This document shows, piece by piece, positions 41,438-51,157 of a stretch of 64,000 nucleotides of DNA. The notes beneath the pieces were generated by a model that saw only the letters and a list, made by a program, of their open reading frames with translations, was not told the DNA's origin and searched no databases. The position numbers were made by a program, and so were the translations under genes. Each line of letters opens with the position of its first letter. Position 1 is the stretch's first letter. Source of the DNA: Phycisphaeraceae bacterium. GTDB taxonomy: Bacteria > Planctomycetota > Phycisphaerae > Phycisphaerales > UBA1924. The DNA lies in contig JAHBXL010000001.1 of NCBI GenBank assembly GCA_019636495.1, positions 186,001-250,000 of the forward strand. The letters are read 5' to 3'.

Positions 41438-42583
41438 ATGCGCGCTGTAATCGTGGTTGACCGTTGGATGGCCGGTCGTGAGACAGGGATGCTCTCGCGC
41501 CTTGAGATCGGCCTTGCCGATGAGGGCTATCGCGTTGTGCGTGCCATGCCGGTTGCAGCGCTTGGCGGCGAACAGGGTGGCGTGTATTCAACCGTCGCGG
41601 GCTACGTGGACACCGGACTGGGCTTCACGCTGCCGCGCCGAGTCGGCGTGCTGGTCGAGACGCTGGATGCGCTGGCGACCAAGCAGGGCGACAAGGGGGG
41701 CGTGTCGGTCGTACATGGCTTTGGGGCGCGGGCCTGGCCGGTGGCGGTGGAACTCGCACGCCAGACGGGTGCTGCGCTGGTTCTCGAGATCGACCGCACA
41801 GCATTGATCGCCGATGCCGGGCGCCTGGCAGATGTTGCGGCGGCCAAGGAGGCCGAGGCGGGTCCGACTCCGTATTTTCTGTGCGCCGCCGAACCCCTCC
41901 GGGCGATGCTGTCGGCGCGAGTGTCCGGAGCGCGGTCTTCGCTGGCACGCTGGGGGGTGTATGTTCCGCCGGCGCGCAGGGCCCGCGCCGAGGTGCGCGC
42001 CGTGGCGATGTTCGTCGAACGCGGCGACTCACGCGGCGCGGCGGCCGCGCTCGAAGCACTGGCAAGGGTGGCCGCGGACGAGCCGACGCTCATGATCTTC
42101 GCTCATATCCAGGACGATCGGAACGCGCCCTACTGGAAAGTGGCGCGGCGCCTCAACCTGTTGGATCGTCTGTCGCTCTCGCCCGACATGGAATCCCGCC
42201 GCGAACCGGCGTTGCAGATGGATGCCATGCTGCTGCCCGATGCGAGCGGCACGGCGCACTCGATCGCGCTGGACGCGATGGCCGCGGGCATGGCGGTGCT
42301 CGCCGCGCCGGACGAGAGGGTCGAGTACCTTCGCGGCGGGCAGACCGCGCGGATCGTGCTCCGCGCCGATGCGAGAGATTGGGAAGATGCGGTCCGCGAC
42401 AGTGTGTTGGATGCACCCCGGTGGGGGGTGCTGGGCGCGACAGCCCGCGAGTATGTGCGTGCCGCGCACCCGGTCGCCGGCCACATTCACTCGGTGCTCG
42501 CGGCGTACTCGGAGGCGGTCCGCCTGCACGCCGAGGATGCCGACCTGCGCGCCAAGCGTCCTGCATCGGCTACGCTCCGTTGA
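41438..42583 (+). CDS. GT-B-like glycosyltransferase family protein
   Basis: A 381-residue soluble protein whose layout recalls family-4 glycosyltransferases: an N-terminal Rossmann-like half (MRAVIVVDRWMAGRETGMLSRL, VSVVHGFGARAWPVAVELA) and a C-terminal half with AVAMFVERGDSRGAAAALEAL and DASGTAHSIALDAMAAGMAVLAAPDERVEYLRGGQTARIVL, similar to the E-x7-E nucleotide-sugar site region. The classical glutamate pair is not obvious, so it may be inactive or have another role. It ends in the first base of xseA's ATG (TGATG), giving tight coupling to a DNA-repair gene, which is unexpected. Confidence 0.55.
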   Translation: MRAVIVVDRWMAGRETGMLSRLEIGLADEGYRVVRAMPVAALGGEQGGVYSTVAGYVDTGLGFTLPRRVGVLVETLDALATKQGDKGGVSVVHGFGARAWPVAVELARQTGAALVLEIDRTALIADAGRLADVAAAKEAEAGPTPYFLCAAEPLRAMLSARVSGARSSLARWGVYVPPARRARAEVRAVAMFVERGDSRGAAAALEALARVAADEPTLMIFAHIQDDRNAPYWKVARRLNLLDRLSLSPDMESRREPALQMDAMLLPDASGTAHSIALDAMAAGMAVLAAPDERVEYLRGGQTARIVLRADARDWEDAVRDSVLDAPRWGVLGATAREYVRAAHPVAGHIHSVLAAYSEAVRLHAEDADLRAKRPASATLR

Positions 42584-44058
42584 TGGGCCGCTTGCCGTTC
42601 AACCCGTCGAGGATGCAGGGTCCGGAGACGCCCGCGCCGTCGCACGCGCCCCCGCGTCTGACGGTCTCGCAACTGGCCGCGCTGATCGACCGCGCTCTGC
42701 GTGACGGCGTGCCGGCGGGCCTGAAGGTCGTGGGGGAGGTCGGGCAGTTCCGCGAGCGGACGCATTGGTACTTCGACCTCAAGGACGCCGACGCCGTGGT
42801 GTCGTGTGTCATGTGGGCCTCCGCCGCGCGGAAGGCAGGGTTCGTTCCGCACACCGGGATGCAGGTCGTCGTCACCGGGCGCGTGGAGCACTACGCCAAG
42901 CAGGGTCGGACGACATTCCAAGTTGAACGGATCGAGCCGGTCGGCGAGGGAGCGCTGGACGCAGAACTGCGCCGACTGGTGGAGGAACTGCGCGGCCTGG
43001 GCTGGCTCGATGAGGCCCGCAAGCGCCCGCTGCCCGCGCTGCCGCGAAGGGTCGCCGTCATCACCAGCCGAACGGGCGCGGCACTGCAGGACGTACTGGA
43101 CACCCTTCGACGGCGCTTTCCCGCTCTGGAGGTCGGACTCGTCGATGTGCGCGTGCAGGGCGATGGCGCGGCCGCCGAAATTGCCGCGGCGGTGCATTCG
43201 GTCGGAAGAGCGCACGAGCGACTGGGTGTGGACGTGGTACTGGTGACGCGCGGCGGCGGATCGCGCGAAGATCTGTGGGCGTTCAACGACCGCGCCGTGG
43301 CGGGGGCGATTGTGCGCTGCCCGGTGCCGGTGGTCGCGGCGATCGGGCACGAGACGGACACGACGCTGGCGGAACTGGTGGCGGATGTTCGCGCGGCGAC
43401 ACCGACGCAGGCGGCGATGCGGATCGCGCCCGACGCCGATGCGCTGCGGCGGCAGTTGTCATCGCACGCGGGCCGCATGGCCTACCTCGCGGCGCGAGCC
43501 GTGCGGTCGCGCACCGATGAACTGGCGAACCTCATGCGGCACATGCGCTCGGGCGCCCGCGCGGCGGTGCAGGCCCGTCAGGGCCGGCTGGAGCGTGCCT
43601 CGGCACGCCTCGAACGGCACAGGCCCGCATCGCTCCACGCGCGGCGCGAGGCGGCGGTCGAGGCGTTGGCGGTCCGATTACGAGCCGCCGCGGCGGCGAT
43701 CGTACGGGACAATCGAGTCGAGGATGCGGCGCGCCGCATGCGCGCTGCGATTCGAGGCCGGCTGGCTCGCGCGGGAGAGTCGGTTTCGACCGCCGCTCGC
43801 AGTCTGGACCTTGTCGCGCCCGATGCGGTGCTGCGGCGCGGGTACTCGATGACCATCGGCCCGGGCGGCGAGGTGGTTCGTTCGACCGGCGATGTACGTC
43901 CGGGCGACACCGTGCACACACGGCTGGCCGATGGCTCGTTCGCATCGGTGGTGCAGGGCGGGTCTGGCGCGCACGCACCGATCCGCAGCGCACGAAGCGC
44001 GGCACGGCCGGCGCGCCGCAACGGCCCGGAGCAGCCGGGGCTGTTCGGGGGCGGATGA
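42583..44058 (+). CDS. xseA: Exodeoxyribonuclease VII large subunit XseA
   Basis: The large subunit of exonuclease VII, which degrades single-stranded DNA in repair. The 491-residue protein begins with an OB-fold domain (LTVSQLAALIDRALRDGVPAGLKVVGEVGQF, TGMQVVVTGRVEHYAKQGRTTFQVERIEP) and continues into the catalytic domain with VITSRTGAALQDVLDTLRRRFP, VTRGGGSREDLWAFNDRAVAGAIV and PVVAAIGHETDTTLAELVADVRAATPTQAA. A long coiled-coil region and the C-terminal AVLRRGYS(M)T-like segment follow (DAVLRRGYSMT). The small subunit gene xseB is not adjacent. The ATG shares one base with the upstream stop. Confidence 0.96.
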   Translation: MGRLPFNPSRMQGPETPAPSHAPPRLTVSQLAALIDRALRDGVPAGLKVVGEVGQFRERTHWYFDLKDADAVVSCVMWASAARKAGFVPHTGMQVVVTGRVEHYAKQGRTTFQVERIEPVGEGALDAELRRLVEELRGLGWLDEARKRPLPALPRRVAVITSRTGAALQDVLDTLRRRFPALEVGLVDVRVQGDGAAAEIAAAVHSVGRAHERLGVDVVLVTRGGGSREDLWAFNDRAVAGAIVRCPVPVVAAIGHETDTTLAELVADVRAATPTQAAMRIAPDADALRRQLSSHAGRMAYLAARAVRSRTDELANLMRHMRSGARAAVQARQGRLERASARLERHRPASLHARREAAVEALAVRLRAAAAAIVRDNRVEDAARRMRAAIRGRLARAGESVSTAARSLDLVAPDAVLRRGYSMTIGPGGEVVRSTGDVRPGDTVHTRLADGSFASVVQGGSGAHAPIRSARSAARPARRNGPEQPGLFGGG

Positions 44059-44084
44059 AGTCCCAAGGTCAAGAGGGCGGGAAG

Positions 44085-44158
44085 TGGGCGATACTGGGCT
44101 CGAACCAGTGACCTCAGCTATGTGACAGCTGCGCTCTAGCCAACTGAGCTAATCGCCC
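44085..44158 (-). tRNA. tRNA-Val (anticodon CAC)
   Basis: On the reverse strand, 74 bases fold as a standard cloverleaf: acceptor GGGCGAT/ATCGCCC, D-arm GCTC...GAGC, anticodon stem CAGCT/AGCTG with loop GTCACAT (anticodon CAC, reading GUG), T-arm ACTGG-TTCGAGC-CCAGT and discriminator A. Position 32 is G, which is slightly unusual. CCA is not encoded. Confidence 0.94.
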
Positions 44159-44218
44159 CTCGGGGCCAGAGCATAGCGCGCCGGGTCGGCGTGGTCACGG
44201 GCCGGGTGCCAATGAGAA

Positions 44219-44245
44219 ACGCCCGGGCCAAGGGGGCCCGGGCGT
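44219..44245 (-). terminator. Intrinsic terminator of the giant secreted-protein gene
   Basis: An 11-bp GC stem (ACGCCCGGGCC / GGCCCGGGCGT) with a five-base loop lies 40 bases past the stop of the giant gene; on the reverse strand it is followed by TTTCTC. Confidence 0.8.
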
Positions 44246-44284
44246 CTTCCCGTCAAGTTCCCTCGCCAGAGGGGTCAGTTGCCG

Positions 44285-47200
44285 TCAGGGGCAGCCCGCG
44301 AACCACGCGGACAGGAAGGTGAAGATGTCGGCCACGTCCACGACGCCCGAACCGTCCGCATCGGCGACACAGTGCGCCGGGTTGGATTGGGTCCCGCCGA
44401 CGAAGCCGGTCATGATGCTCGGCGCGCGGACGCCGATGCGGAACGCGTAGTCACGCGCTGTCGGGCCCCACTGGTCATCGAGGAGCGGTGCGATGTTCCG
44501 CTTCATCCCGTAGTAGCCATGGGGCACCACGCAGTCGCGGCAGGGATCGGCCGCGTACGCGAAGAACGCATTGGCCGCGAACGCGCCGCCGGAGTGGCCA
44601 CCCATGGAGATCCAGTAGGCGCCGGGTTCAAGGACCAACTCAAGGTTGCACAGTTCCAGCCTGTACAGACGGTAGGTGTAGAAGCCGTCGTTCCAGGTGT
44701 CCTTCATCAGTGTGACCTTGGTCGGCGCCGCGGCGAAGACCAGGTTGCTGGGGACCCGGCACTCGTTGTCGTAGATCTCGATGAAGGCGAGCAGCGGGTC
44801 GCAGTTGGACCAGACGTAGCCGTCGATGTAGCAGACCTCGTTGTCGCGGCACGGCGGGATGGTGAAGTTGTCGGCGGTGCGGGCCGTGCGGTCGTGGCTG
44901 ACGCCCGACACCGACCCGCCGCGGGAAGCGGACAGATCGACCTTGCCGTTGTCCCAGAGGATCTTGCAGGAACTGCCCTCAATCTTGAAGGCGAAGCCGA
45001 TGCAGCCGATGCAGCAGTCGGAGATGGTCTCCCAAGGCTCGGTGAAGGAGAACTCGTTCCAGGCCTGTCCGGGCTCGCCGCGGCGCTTGCAGGGCACGTT
45101 GCCCGCGATGGGGTCGGGCTGGCGCGGGTCGCCGGCGACGGCCCAGAACGACATGTCGTTGGTGACGTTGTCGTGAATGCCGATCAGCGAGGCCCAGTAG
45201 ACCTTGCCGCCCTCGAGCCAGATTTCGTGATCGCAGAACTCGAACCGGTAGGTGATGAGCGTGAATCCGTCGGGTGCGGGCTGCTGGTCGACGATGGTGA
45301 ACTGTGTGAAGGTCTTGAACGGCTCGTCCTCGGGCTTGCCGTTGCAGTCGTAGTAGAGTTCGAGTTTGGCGCGGCGGATGCCGGGCCAGGAGTTGGTGAG
45401 CATCTGGCCGGTGAAGGACGACAGCCGGTGCACGTGCCCGGGCATGAGGTAGAAGTCGTCCGCCGCCTTCGCGCCCCAGGGGGCCCCGCCGCCGAGGTGC
45501 GACAACTGCCCATCCGGGTTGACCGACAGAATGTCCATCGGTTCGCCGTTGTCCCACAGGCACTGGCAGTCGTCGGGGATTCCGTCGCCGTTGCAGTCCG
45601 CTGCGGTGCCATCGGCCAGTTCGCAGGCGTCGGGGATGCCGTTGCGGTTGCAGTCGTTGGCGAGGACCGTGACGGTTGCGGTGCACGAATCGGAAAGGCC
45701 GAAGGAGTCGGTGACAGTCAGAATCACCGATGCCTGGCCGATCGTGAAGGGCCCGGTGAAGTTGAGCGAGAGCGTGATGAAGTCGCCGGTGGCGATGTCA
45801 GGATCGGTGGAGCCGTTGTCGACCTGCTCGGGCGTGATGAAGAAACTCGCCGGGCAGGAGGTGCGAGCATCGATCACGACGTTGCGGCAGAGCGCGACCG
45901 GCGGCCGGTTGCTCGGCGTGACGTTGATCGTGACGGTGGCGGTGTTGGTCGAAAGCAGGCCTTCGCCGTCGCGGGCGCGGTAGGTGAACGTGACGGGGCC
46001 GATGAATGGCGGTGGGGGGGGCGTGTAGGTGAAGCCGCCATTGGCGTTGAAGTTCAGCGTGCCCTGCGACGGGCCGGAGACCAGTTGCGCGGTGAGCGGG
46101 AAGGGGCCGTCGACATCGGTGTCGTTGGCGAGCACGCCGTTGGGCGCGACGGTCAGCACGTCCACGTTGCGGACGGTGTAGGTGTCGTTGACCGCGACCG
46201 GCGGGTCGTTGACGGGCGTCACGGTGATCGTGACGGTCGCGATGTTGGCCGAGAGCAGGCCGTCGCCGTCACGGGCGCGGTAGGTGAACGAGTCGGGGCC
46301 GTTGAAGTTGAGGTTCGGGGTGTAGGTGAACGATCCGTTGGCGTTGAGCGTCAGCGAGCCGTTGCTGGTCGTCGAGACCAGTTGGGCGGTCAACGGGAAG
46401 GGCCCGTCAATGTCGGTGTCGTTGGCCAGCACGCCGGGGGCGGCGATGTTGAGCACCGTGTCCTCGGGCGTCGAGTACGCATCGTTCACGGCGATCGGCG
46501 GGTCGTTCACCGGCGTGACGGTGATCGTCACGGTGGCGGGCGCGGACTCGGCGCCCAGGCCGTCGCGAGCGCGGTACGTGAAGGTGTCGATGCCGTTGAA
46601 GTTGAGGCTCGGCGTGTAGGTGAACGAGCCGTTGGCGTTGAGCGTGACCGAGCCGTTGCTCGGAGAGGTCGCCAGCACCGCCGTGAGCGGGAGCGGCCCG
46701 TCGATGTCGGTATCGTTGGCCAGCACGCCCGGCGCGTTGATGGTGAGCGGCGTGTCCTCGGCGGTCGAGTACGCGTCGTTCACCGCGACCGGCGGGTCGT
46801 TCACCGGCGTGACGGTGATCGTCACCGTCGCCACGTTGGCCGACTGCAGGTTGGTCTCGTCGCGGCAGCGATACGTGAAGGTGTCGATGCCGTTGAAGTT
46901 CGGGTTGGGTGTGTAGGTGAACGAGCCGTTCAGGTTCAGTGTGAGCGAGCCGTTGGAGACGCCGCTGACCAGCAGCGCGGCCACGGGCATCGGGCCGTCG
47001 GGGTCGGTGTCGTTGGCGAGTACGCCCGGCGCGGCGACGACCAGGGGCGTGTCCTCGGCGGTGGAGTAGGCGTCGTCGACGGCGACCGGCGGATCGGGCT
47101 GCGGGATGACCGTGATGGTCACCGTCGCGGGCGCGGATTCGGCGCCAGCGCCATCGCGGGCGCGGTAGGTGAAGGTGTCGATGCCGTTGAAGTTCAGATT

Positions 47201-49495
47201 CGGCGTGTAGGTGAAAGAGCCGTTGGCGTTGAGCGTGAGCGAGCCGTTGCTCGTGGTCGTTGCGAGAACGGCCGTGAGCGGGAAGGGTCCGTCGATATCG
47301 GTGTCGTTGGCCAGCACGCCCTGCGCGGCGTTCACGTTGAGCGTCGTGTCCTCGTTGACGCTGTAGGCGTCGTTCACGGCGACCGGCGGGTCGTTCACCG
47401 GGGTGACCGTGATCGTTACGGTGGCGATGTTGTCGGACAGCAGGCCCGCGCCGTCGCGGGCGCGGTAGGTGAACGTGTCGGGGCCGTTGTAGTTGAGGTT
47501 CGGGGTATAGGTGAACGAGCCGTTGGCGTTGAGCGTCAGCGAGCCGTTGGTGGTCGTCGCGACCAGCACAGCATTGAGCGGAAAGGGCCCGTCGATGTCG
47601 GTGTCGTTGGCCAGCACGCCGGGGGCGGCGATGTTGAGCACCGTGTCTTCGGGCGTCGAGTACGCATCGTTCACCGCGACCGGCGGGTCGTTGACCGGCG
47701 TCACGGTGATCGTCACGGTGGCGATGTTCGACAGCAGGCCGCCCTGGTCGACGGCGCGGTAGGTGAAGGTGTCCAGCCCGTTGTAGTTGAGGTTCGGCGT
47801 GTATGTGAACGAACCGTTGGCGTTGAAGGTCAGCACGCCGTTGGAGGGGTTCGAGACCAGCACCGCGGTGATCGTGTCGCCCGGGTTCGGGTCGAAGTCG
47901 TTGGCCAGCACGCCCGGCGCGGCGACGTTGAGCGTCGTGTCCTCGGGGGTGGAATAGATGTCGCTGACGGCGACCGGGGGCGAGGCCTCGCAGGCATCGC
48001 CGATGCCGTTGCTGTTGGAGTCTTCCTGACCCGGATTGAAGACGTTCGGGCAGTTGTCGCAGACATCGCCGACGCCGTCGCCGTCGGCATCTTCCTGGCC
48101 GGGGTTGAAGATCGTCGGGCAGTTGTCGCAGGCATCGCCGATGCCGTCGCCGTCGAAGTCGGGCTGGATGGGCTCGCCATCGCCGCGGAGGACCGGCGGG
48201 TTCGCGATGAAGGGGCAGTTGTCGCAGACATCGCCGACGCCGTCGCCATCGGTGTCCAACTGGTTGGGGTTGAAGACGAACTTGCAGTTGTCGACGAAAT
48301 CCTCGACGCCGTCGCCGTCCAGGTCGCCCGAGAGTTCGAACGCGCCGATGTCGGACCCGTTGCCGCCGGGCGCGGAGGGGATGCCCGGCTGGTCGATGGG
48401 CCGGATGGATCCGCGCTGGTCGAGGAAGATGCCCGGCTCGGCCGCGCCCTTGTCGATGGCGGGGCTGGGCGTGGGCGTCAGGCGGAGCGCGTGCGTCCGC
48501 CCGAAGCCCTTGTTGTCGGCGAGCGCCGCGAGCAAGGGGTTGGTGTCGTAGAGGTCGCCCATCGCCGCGGCGGGCAGGTTGCCGCCGGTGTTCGTGCTGA
48601 GCAGGTTGTAGCCATCGCTGACGTAAACCGCGGTGGCGCCGACGAGCCGGATGTTGGTCGCGTTGCTGGCACCGGTGCCGCCATTGTTGTTGGCGACAAT
48701 GGTGTTCTTCATCCGCAGGCCGCGGATGACCATGATGCCGCCGGCGTTGACGGCGCTGTTGGTGGTCGCCGTGTTGTTGGCAATGGTGCAGTTGGTGATG
48801 ATGACTTCGGGCGTGTGGATGCGCATGCCGCCGCCGAACTCGGCGGTGTTGCCCGAGATGGTGCAGTTGCGGAACGTGCTGAGCGCGGTGTCGTTGACGT
48901 ACACGCCGCCACCCCAGCCGCCGGTGTTGCCGGCGACGGTGGAGTTGGTCATCGTGAGTTGCGCGCCCGGGGCGTTGCCCGAGGCGATGCCGCCGCCCAG
49001 CAGGCCCGCGCCGTCCGTCCGGTTGTCGCGGATCTCGCAGTGATCAACCAGCAGCACGCCCTGGTTCAGAACGCCGCCGCCGTTCACGCCTGTCGCGGGG
49101 AAGCCGTTGGAGATCACCAGGCGCCGAAGCGTGACGTTGGCGCCGACGCCGATCGTGAGAATGCGGTAGCGCGGCGCGGAACTGTCGCGCCGAATCTCGA
49201 CCCGGTTCGGGAGCGCGGGGCCCTCGATGGTGACGTTGGTGGTGATGCTCGGCAGCGCGGTGGCGCCGGTCAGGAGGATCGTGCCGCTGACGGCGAAGTT
49301 GATGGTGTGCGGGCCGGGATCGGTGTTGGCCTGGATGATCGCTTCGCGCAGCGTGGTCACGCCGTCGTTGGGATCAACGGTGTCGGCAAGGCTCGTGACC
49401 GTGATTGTCGCGGCACTCGCGACATGCGCAATCGCCATCGCGCTCAGCGCGAATGCGATGCGGGCGACCCCATTGGGGAACAAACGCCTCAACAT
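44285..49495 (-). CDS. Giant secreted multi-repeat protein with dockerin-like tail
   Basis: A 1,736-residue exported protein. In order: signal peptide ([20 protein letters not shown], cut near ASA); a right-handed beta-helix with Pmp/CSLREA-type repeats (about 25-380, [21 protein letters not shown] at its start); calcium-binding thrombospondin type 3 repeats (about 385-500, [32 protein letters not shown]); seven cadherin-like/VCBS-type repeats of about 99 residues (505-1197, [33 protein letters not shown]); an HYR-like domain; two related C-terminal beta domains with paired cysteines (CLWDNGEP ..., [11 protein letters not shown] ...); and a single dockerin motif ([23 protein letters not shown]). 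Likely a surface or matrix adhesin. AGGAG eight bases before the ATG fixes the start. Confidence 0.93.
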   Translation of the reverse strand: MLRRLFPNGVARIAFALSAMAIAHVASAATITVTSLADTVDPNDGVTTLREAIIQANTDPGPHTINFAVSGTILLTGATALPSITTNVTIEGPALPNRVEIRRDSSAPRYRILTIGVGANVTLRRLVISNGFPATGVNGGGVLNQGVLLVDHCEIRDNRTDGAGLLGGGIASGNAPGAQLTMTNSTVAGNTGGWGGGVYVNDTALSTFRNCTISGNTAEFGGGMRIHTPEVIITNCTIANNTATTNSAVNAGGIMVIRGLRMKNTIVANNNGGTGASNATNIRLVGATAVYVSDGYNLLSTNTGGNLPAAAMGDLYDTNPLLAALADNKGFGRTHALRLTPTPSPAIDKGAAEPGIFLDQRGSIRPIDQPGIPSAPGGNGSDIGAFELSGDLDGDGVEDFVDNCKFVFNPNQLDTDGDGVGDVCDNCPFIANPPVLRGDGEPIQPDFDGDGIGDACDNCPTIFNPGQEDADGDGVGDVCDNCPNVFNPGQEDSNSNGIGDACEASPPVAVSDIYSTPEDTTLNVAAPGVLANDFDPNPGDTITAVLVSNPSNGVLTFNANGSFTYTPNLNYNGLDTFTYRAVDQGGLLSNIATVTITVTPVNDPPVAVNDAYSTPEDTVLNIAAPGVLANDTDIDGPFPLNAVLVATTTNGSLTLNANGSFTYTPNLNYNGPDTFTYRARDGAGLLSDNIATVTITVTPVNDPPVAVNDAYSVNEDTTLNVNAAQGVLANDTDIDGPFPLTAVLATTTSNGSLTLNANGSFTYTPNLNFNGIDTFTYRARDGAGAESAPATVTITVIPQPDPPVAVDDAYSTAEDTPLVVAAPGVLANDTDPDGPMPVAALLVSGVSNGSLTLNLNGSFTYTPNPNFNGIDTFTYRCRDETNLQSANVATVTITVTPVNDPPVAVNDAYSTAEDTPLTINAPGVLANDTDIDGPLPLTAVLATSPSNGSVTLNANGSFTYTPSLNFNGIDTFTYRARDGLGAESAPATVTITVTPVNDPPIAVNDAYSTPEDTVLNIAAPGVLANDTDIDGPFPLTAQLVSTTSNGSLTLNANGSFTYTPNLNFNGPDSFTYRARDGDGLLSANIATVTITVTPVNDPPVAVNDTYTVRNVDVLTVAPNGVLANDTDVDGPFPLTAQLVSGPSQGTLNFNANGGFTYTPPPPPFIGPVTFTYRARDGEGLLSTNTATVTINVTPSNRPPVALCRNVVIDARTSCPASFFITPEQVDNGSTDPDIATGDFITLSLNFTGPFTIGQASVILTVTDSFGLSDSCTATVTVLANDCNRNGIPDACELADGTAADCNGDGIPDDCQCLWDNGEPMDILSVNPDGQLSHLGGGAPWGAKAADDFYLMPGHVHRLSSFTGQMLTNSWPGIRRAKLELYYDCNGKPEDEPFKTFTQFTIVDQQPAPDGFTLITYRFEFCDHEIWLEGGKVYWASLIGIHDNVTNDMSFWAVAGDPRQPDPIAGNVPCKRRGEPGQAWNEFSFTEPWETISDCCIGCIGFAFKIEGSSCKILWDNGKVDLSASRGGSVSGVSHDRTARTADNFTIPPCRDNEVCYIDGYVWSNCDPLLAFIEIYDNECRVPSNLVFAAAPTKVTLMKDTWNDGFYTYRLYRLELCNLELVLEPGAYWISMGGHSGGAFAANAFFAYAADPCRDCVVPHGYYGMKRNIAPLLDDQWGPTARDYAFRIGVRAPSIMTGFVGGTQSNPAHCVADADGSGVVDVADIFTFLSAWFAGCP
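45905..47980 (-). repeat. Seven tandem cadherin-like coding repeats of about 296 bp
   Basis: Within the giant gene, seven consecutive units encode [10 protein letters not shown] ... [11 protein letters not shown]. Units are about 99 residues and several neighbouring ones are nearly identical in protein (units 2, 3, 5 and 6 share most of [14 protein letters not shown] and [19 protein letters not shown]). High local similarity in DNA makes copy-number change by recombination likely. Confidence 0.9.
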
Positions 49496-49542
49496 TTGAC
49501 CGGCTCCTGAACAAATAGCCAGCGCGTAACACACGACCCTCG

Positions 49543-49563
49543 GCCGCGCGCTCCGTGCGCGGC
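49543..49563 (-). promoter_or_regulatory. Leader hairpin of the giant gene with a GGA loop
   Basis: On the reverse strand, a 7-bp stem GCCGCGC/GCGCGGC closes the seven-base loop ACGGAGC, 48 bases upstream of the ATG. It contains A-N-G-G-A like the flagellin sites, but the loop is one base longer and the stem could be a chance GC hairpin. Confidence 0.3.
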
Positions 49564-49762
49564 GTCAACGGGAAGGACAAGGCCGGTGGCCCGGTACAGG
49601 GGCCTATTAGAACCGCAGAAGGGCCGGTTCTCAAGCCCTATCTATCGGTGGTATCAGGTTTTACGACGTTTTTGGGCTTCGGCAGGGTGTTCTTCGGACC
49701 TTCGCAACCGCAGAGCGTCCGAGAACCTGCTCCAAGAATGGAAAGCCATGCCCGATAAGGGG

Positions 49763-49864
49763 TTACATGAACAGCAGGAACAGCATCACGAAGATGAACA
49801 GCACCACGCCAATGGCGAGCATCACGACGGCAAGGTTCGTCATCAGATTGGTCTTGCGACGCAT
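49763..49864 (-). CDS. Very small single-span membrane protein
   Basis: A 33-residue peptide beginning MRRKTNLM and then almost wholly hydrophobic (TNLAVVMLAIGVVLFIFVML, residues 9-28), ending FLLFM. The basic N-terminus suggests an N-in membrane peptide. GGAG lies nine bases before the ATG at 49864; an in-frame ATG at 49882 would add SESQA but lacks a ribosome site. It is downstream of thiG on the same strand, 32 bases past the thiG stop. No family is known to me. Codon phase and the Shine-Dalgarno make it more than a chance frame, but expression is unproven. Confidence 0.55.
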   Translation of the reverse strand: MRRKTNLMTNLAVVMLAIGVVLFIFVMLFLLFM

Positions 49865-49913
49865 GGCTTGGCTCTCCGACATCTCGCGCGCTGATCGAGC
49901 ACGCTTGCATCGA

Positions 49914-50789
49914 TCACTCGCCGGGAATATACCCGATCACGCCCTCCCACGGCGAACTCGCGGAGGCGTACAGACGCTTGGGGATCCGGCCGGCGCGGTA
50001 CGAGAGTCTTCCGGCCTGGCACGCGTGCCGCATCGCCGCGGCCATCGTCACCGGGTGCTGCGCGTGCGCGATGGCGGTGTTGAGCAGGACGCCGTCGGCG
50101 CCGAGTTCCATCGCGGTCGAGACGTCGGATGCGCTTCCGACGCCCGCATCGACAACAACCGGGAACGCCGCATCGCCCTGCTTGAGCAGTTCGAGGCAGA
50201 GCACGATGTTGTTGCGGTTCAGCACGCCTTGGCCCGAGCCGATGGGCGAGCCGGCGGGCATGACGCTGGTTGCGCCCGCCTCCTTGATGCGAAGCGCGGC
50301 GATCGGGTCATCGCTCGAGTATGCGAGGACCTCGAAGCCGTCCTTGACCAGTTCGCGCGTGGCCTCGACCGTTCCGATGGGATCGGGAAGGAGCGTCTTC
50401 CTGTCGCCGAGCACTTCGAGTTTGACCCAGTTTGCACCGGGGTTGCCCAGTTGCTCGAGCAGTTCTCGACCAAGCCGGGCAACGCGCACCGCGTCGGCCG
50501 CGCTGAAGCACCCCGCCGTGTTCGGCAGGATGGTGTACCGGGACAGGTCGATGAACGACAGGAGCGACTCGTTGCGCTCGTTGTAGAGCCGCTCGCGCCG
50601 GACGGCGACGGTGATCACCTCTGCGCCCGAGGCGTCGAGCGAGTCGCGCATCAGGTCGTAGGTCGCGTACTTGCCCGTGCCGACGATCAGGCGGCTCGTG
50701 AACGTGCGGGAGCCGATGGTCAGAAGGTCGGCCCGGCCGTGGCGTGCGTGCTCCGCGGCGGCGGCAGGGGTGAGCGGTGTCGTGGCCAT
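49914..50789 (-). CDS. thiG: Thiazole synthase ThiG
   Basis: ThiG condenses deoxyxylulose phosphate, dehydroglycine and ThiS-thiocarboxylate to form the thiazole of thiamin. The 291-residue TIM-barrel protein has [22 protein letters not shown] at its start, [30 protein letters not shown], the Schiff-base lysine in [20 protein letters not shown] (Lys123), [15 protein letters not shown] and [32 protein letters not shown]. All are conserved. The thiS gene lies directly upstream on the same strand, 45 bases away, the normal order for the carrier and the synthase. Other thiamin genes are not in the window. Confidence 0.97.
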   Translation of the reverse strand: MATTPLTPAAAAEHARHGRADLLTIGSRTFTSRLIVGTGKYATYDLMRDSLDASGAEVITVAVRRERLYNERNESLLSFIDLSRYTILPNTAGCFSAADAVRVARLGRELLEQLGNPGANWVKLEVLGDRKTLLPDPIGTVEATRELVKDGFEVLAYSSDDPIAALRIKEAGATSVMPAGSPIGSGQGVLNRNNIVLCLELLKQGDAAFPVVVDAGVGSASDVSTAMELGADGVLLNTAIAHAQHPVTMAAAMRHACQAGRLSYRAGRIPKRLYASASSPWEGVIGYIPGE

Positions 50790-50834
50790 GCGGTGAGGGT
50801 ACACGCCGAACGGGCGCGGCGCGGGCCCCATGCC

Positions 50835-51035
50835 TCAGCCCCCGCCGACGAGCGTGACGATCTCGACGCGGTCGCCGGGGGCGAGCGGGCGCTCGGCGTG
50901 CAGGCGCTTCGGAACCAGTTCGGCGTTTACTTCGACCGCGCACGCCTGCCTGTCGAGACCCAGTTCGCACAGCAGGACGGCGATGGTTGCGCCGTCGGGG
51001 GCTTCGCGGGTCTGGCCATTGATTTCGAGCCTCAT
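50835..51035 (-). CDS. thiS: Sulfur carrier protein ThiS
   Basis: A 66-residue ubiquitin-like sulfur carrier for thiazole synthesis. It shows MRLEINGQTREAPDGATIAVLLCELGL, CAVEVNAELVPKRLH and the C-terminal RVEIVTLVGGG. The terminal Gly-Gly that is adenylated by ThiF and then thiocarboxylated is present, with one additional glycine before it. GGAGGAT sits just upstream of the ATG. It is translated ahead of thiG on the same message. Confidence 0.94.
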   Translation of the reverse strand: MRLEINGQTREAPDGATIAVLLCELGLDRQACAVEVNAELVPKRLHAERPLAPGDRVEIVTLVGGG

Positions 51036-51157
51036 GGACGATCCTCCGTGGCATTGTTCGCCCGCCGGGGCGGGCGGGACGGGCAGCCGGCGTGTAACCT
51101 GACCGCGTCGGGTGCCGTACCACACGTCACACGGGGCGGGGCAAGGAGGCATCGCGC

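Noticed and set aside
44279..49510. A 1,743-residue open frame on the forward strand opposite the giant secreted protein.
   Set aside because: It mirrors the codon pattern of the real gene, has no signal, domain or ribosome site, and its repeats are the antisense of the cadherin-like units. The reverse-strand protein has a signal peptide, known domains and a terminator.
49600..49650. A terminator formed by GAACCG ... CGGTTC near 49610.
   Set aside because: The stem is only six bases with a nine-base loop and no T-run on either strand.
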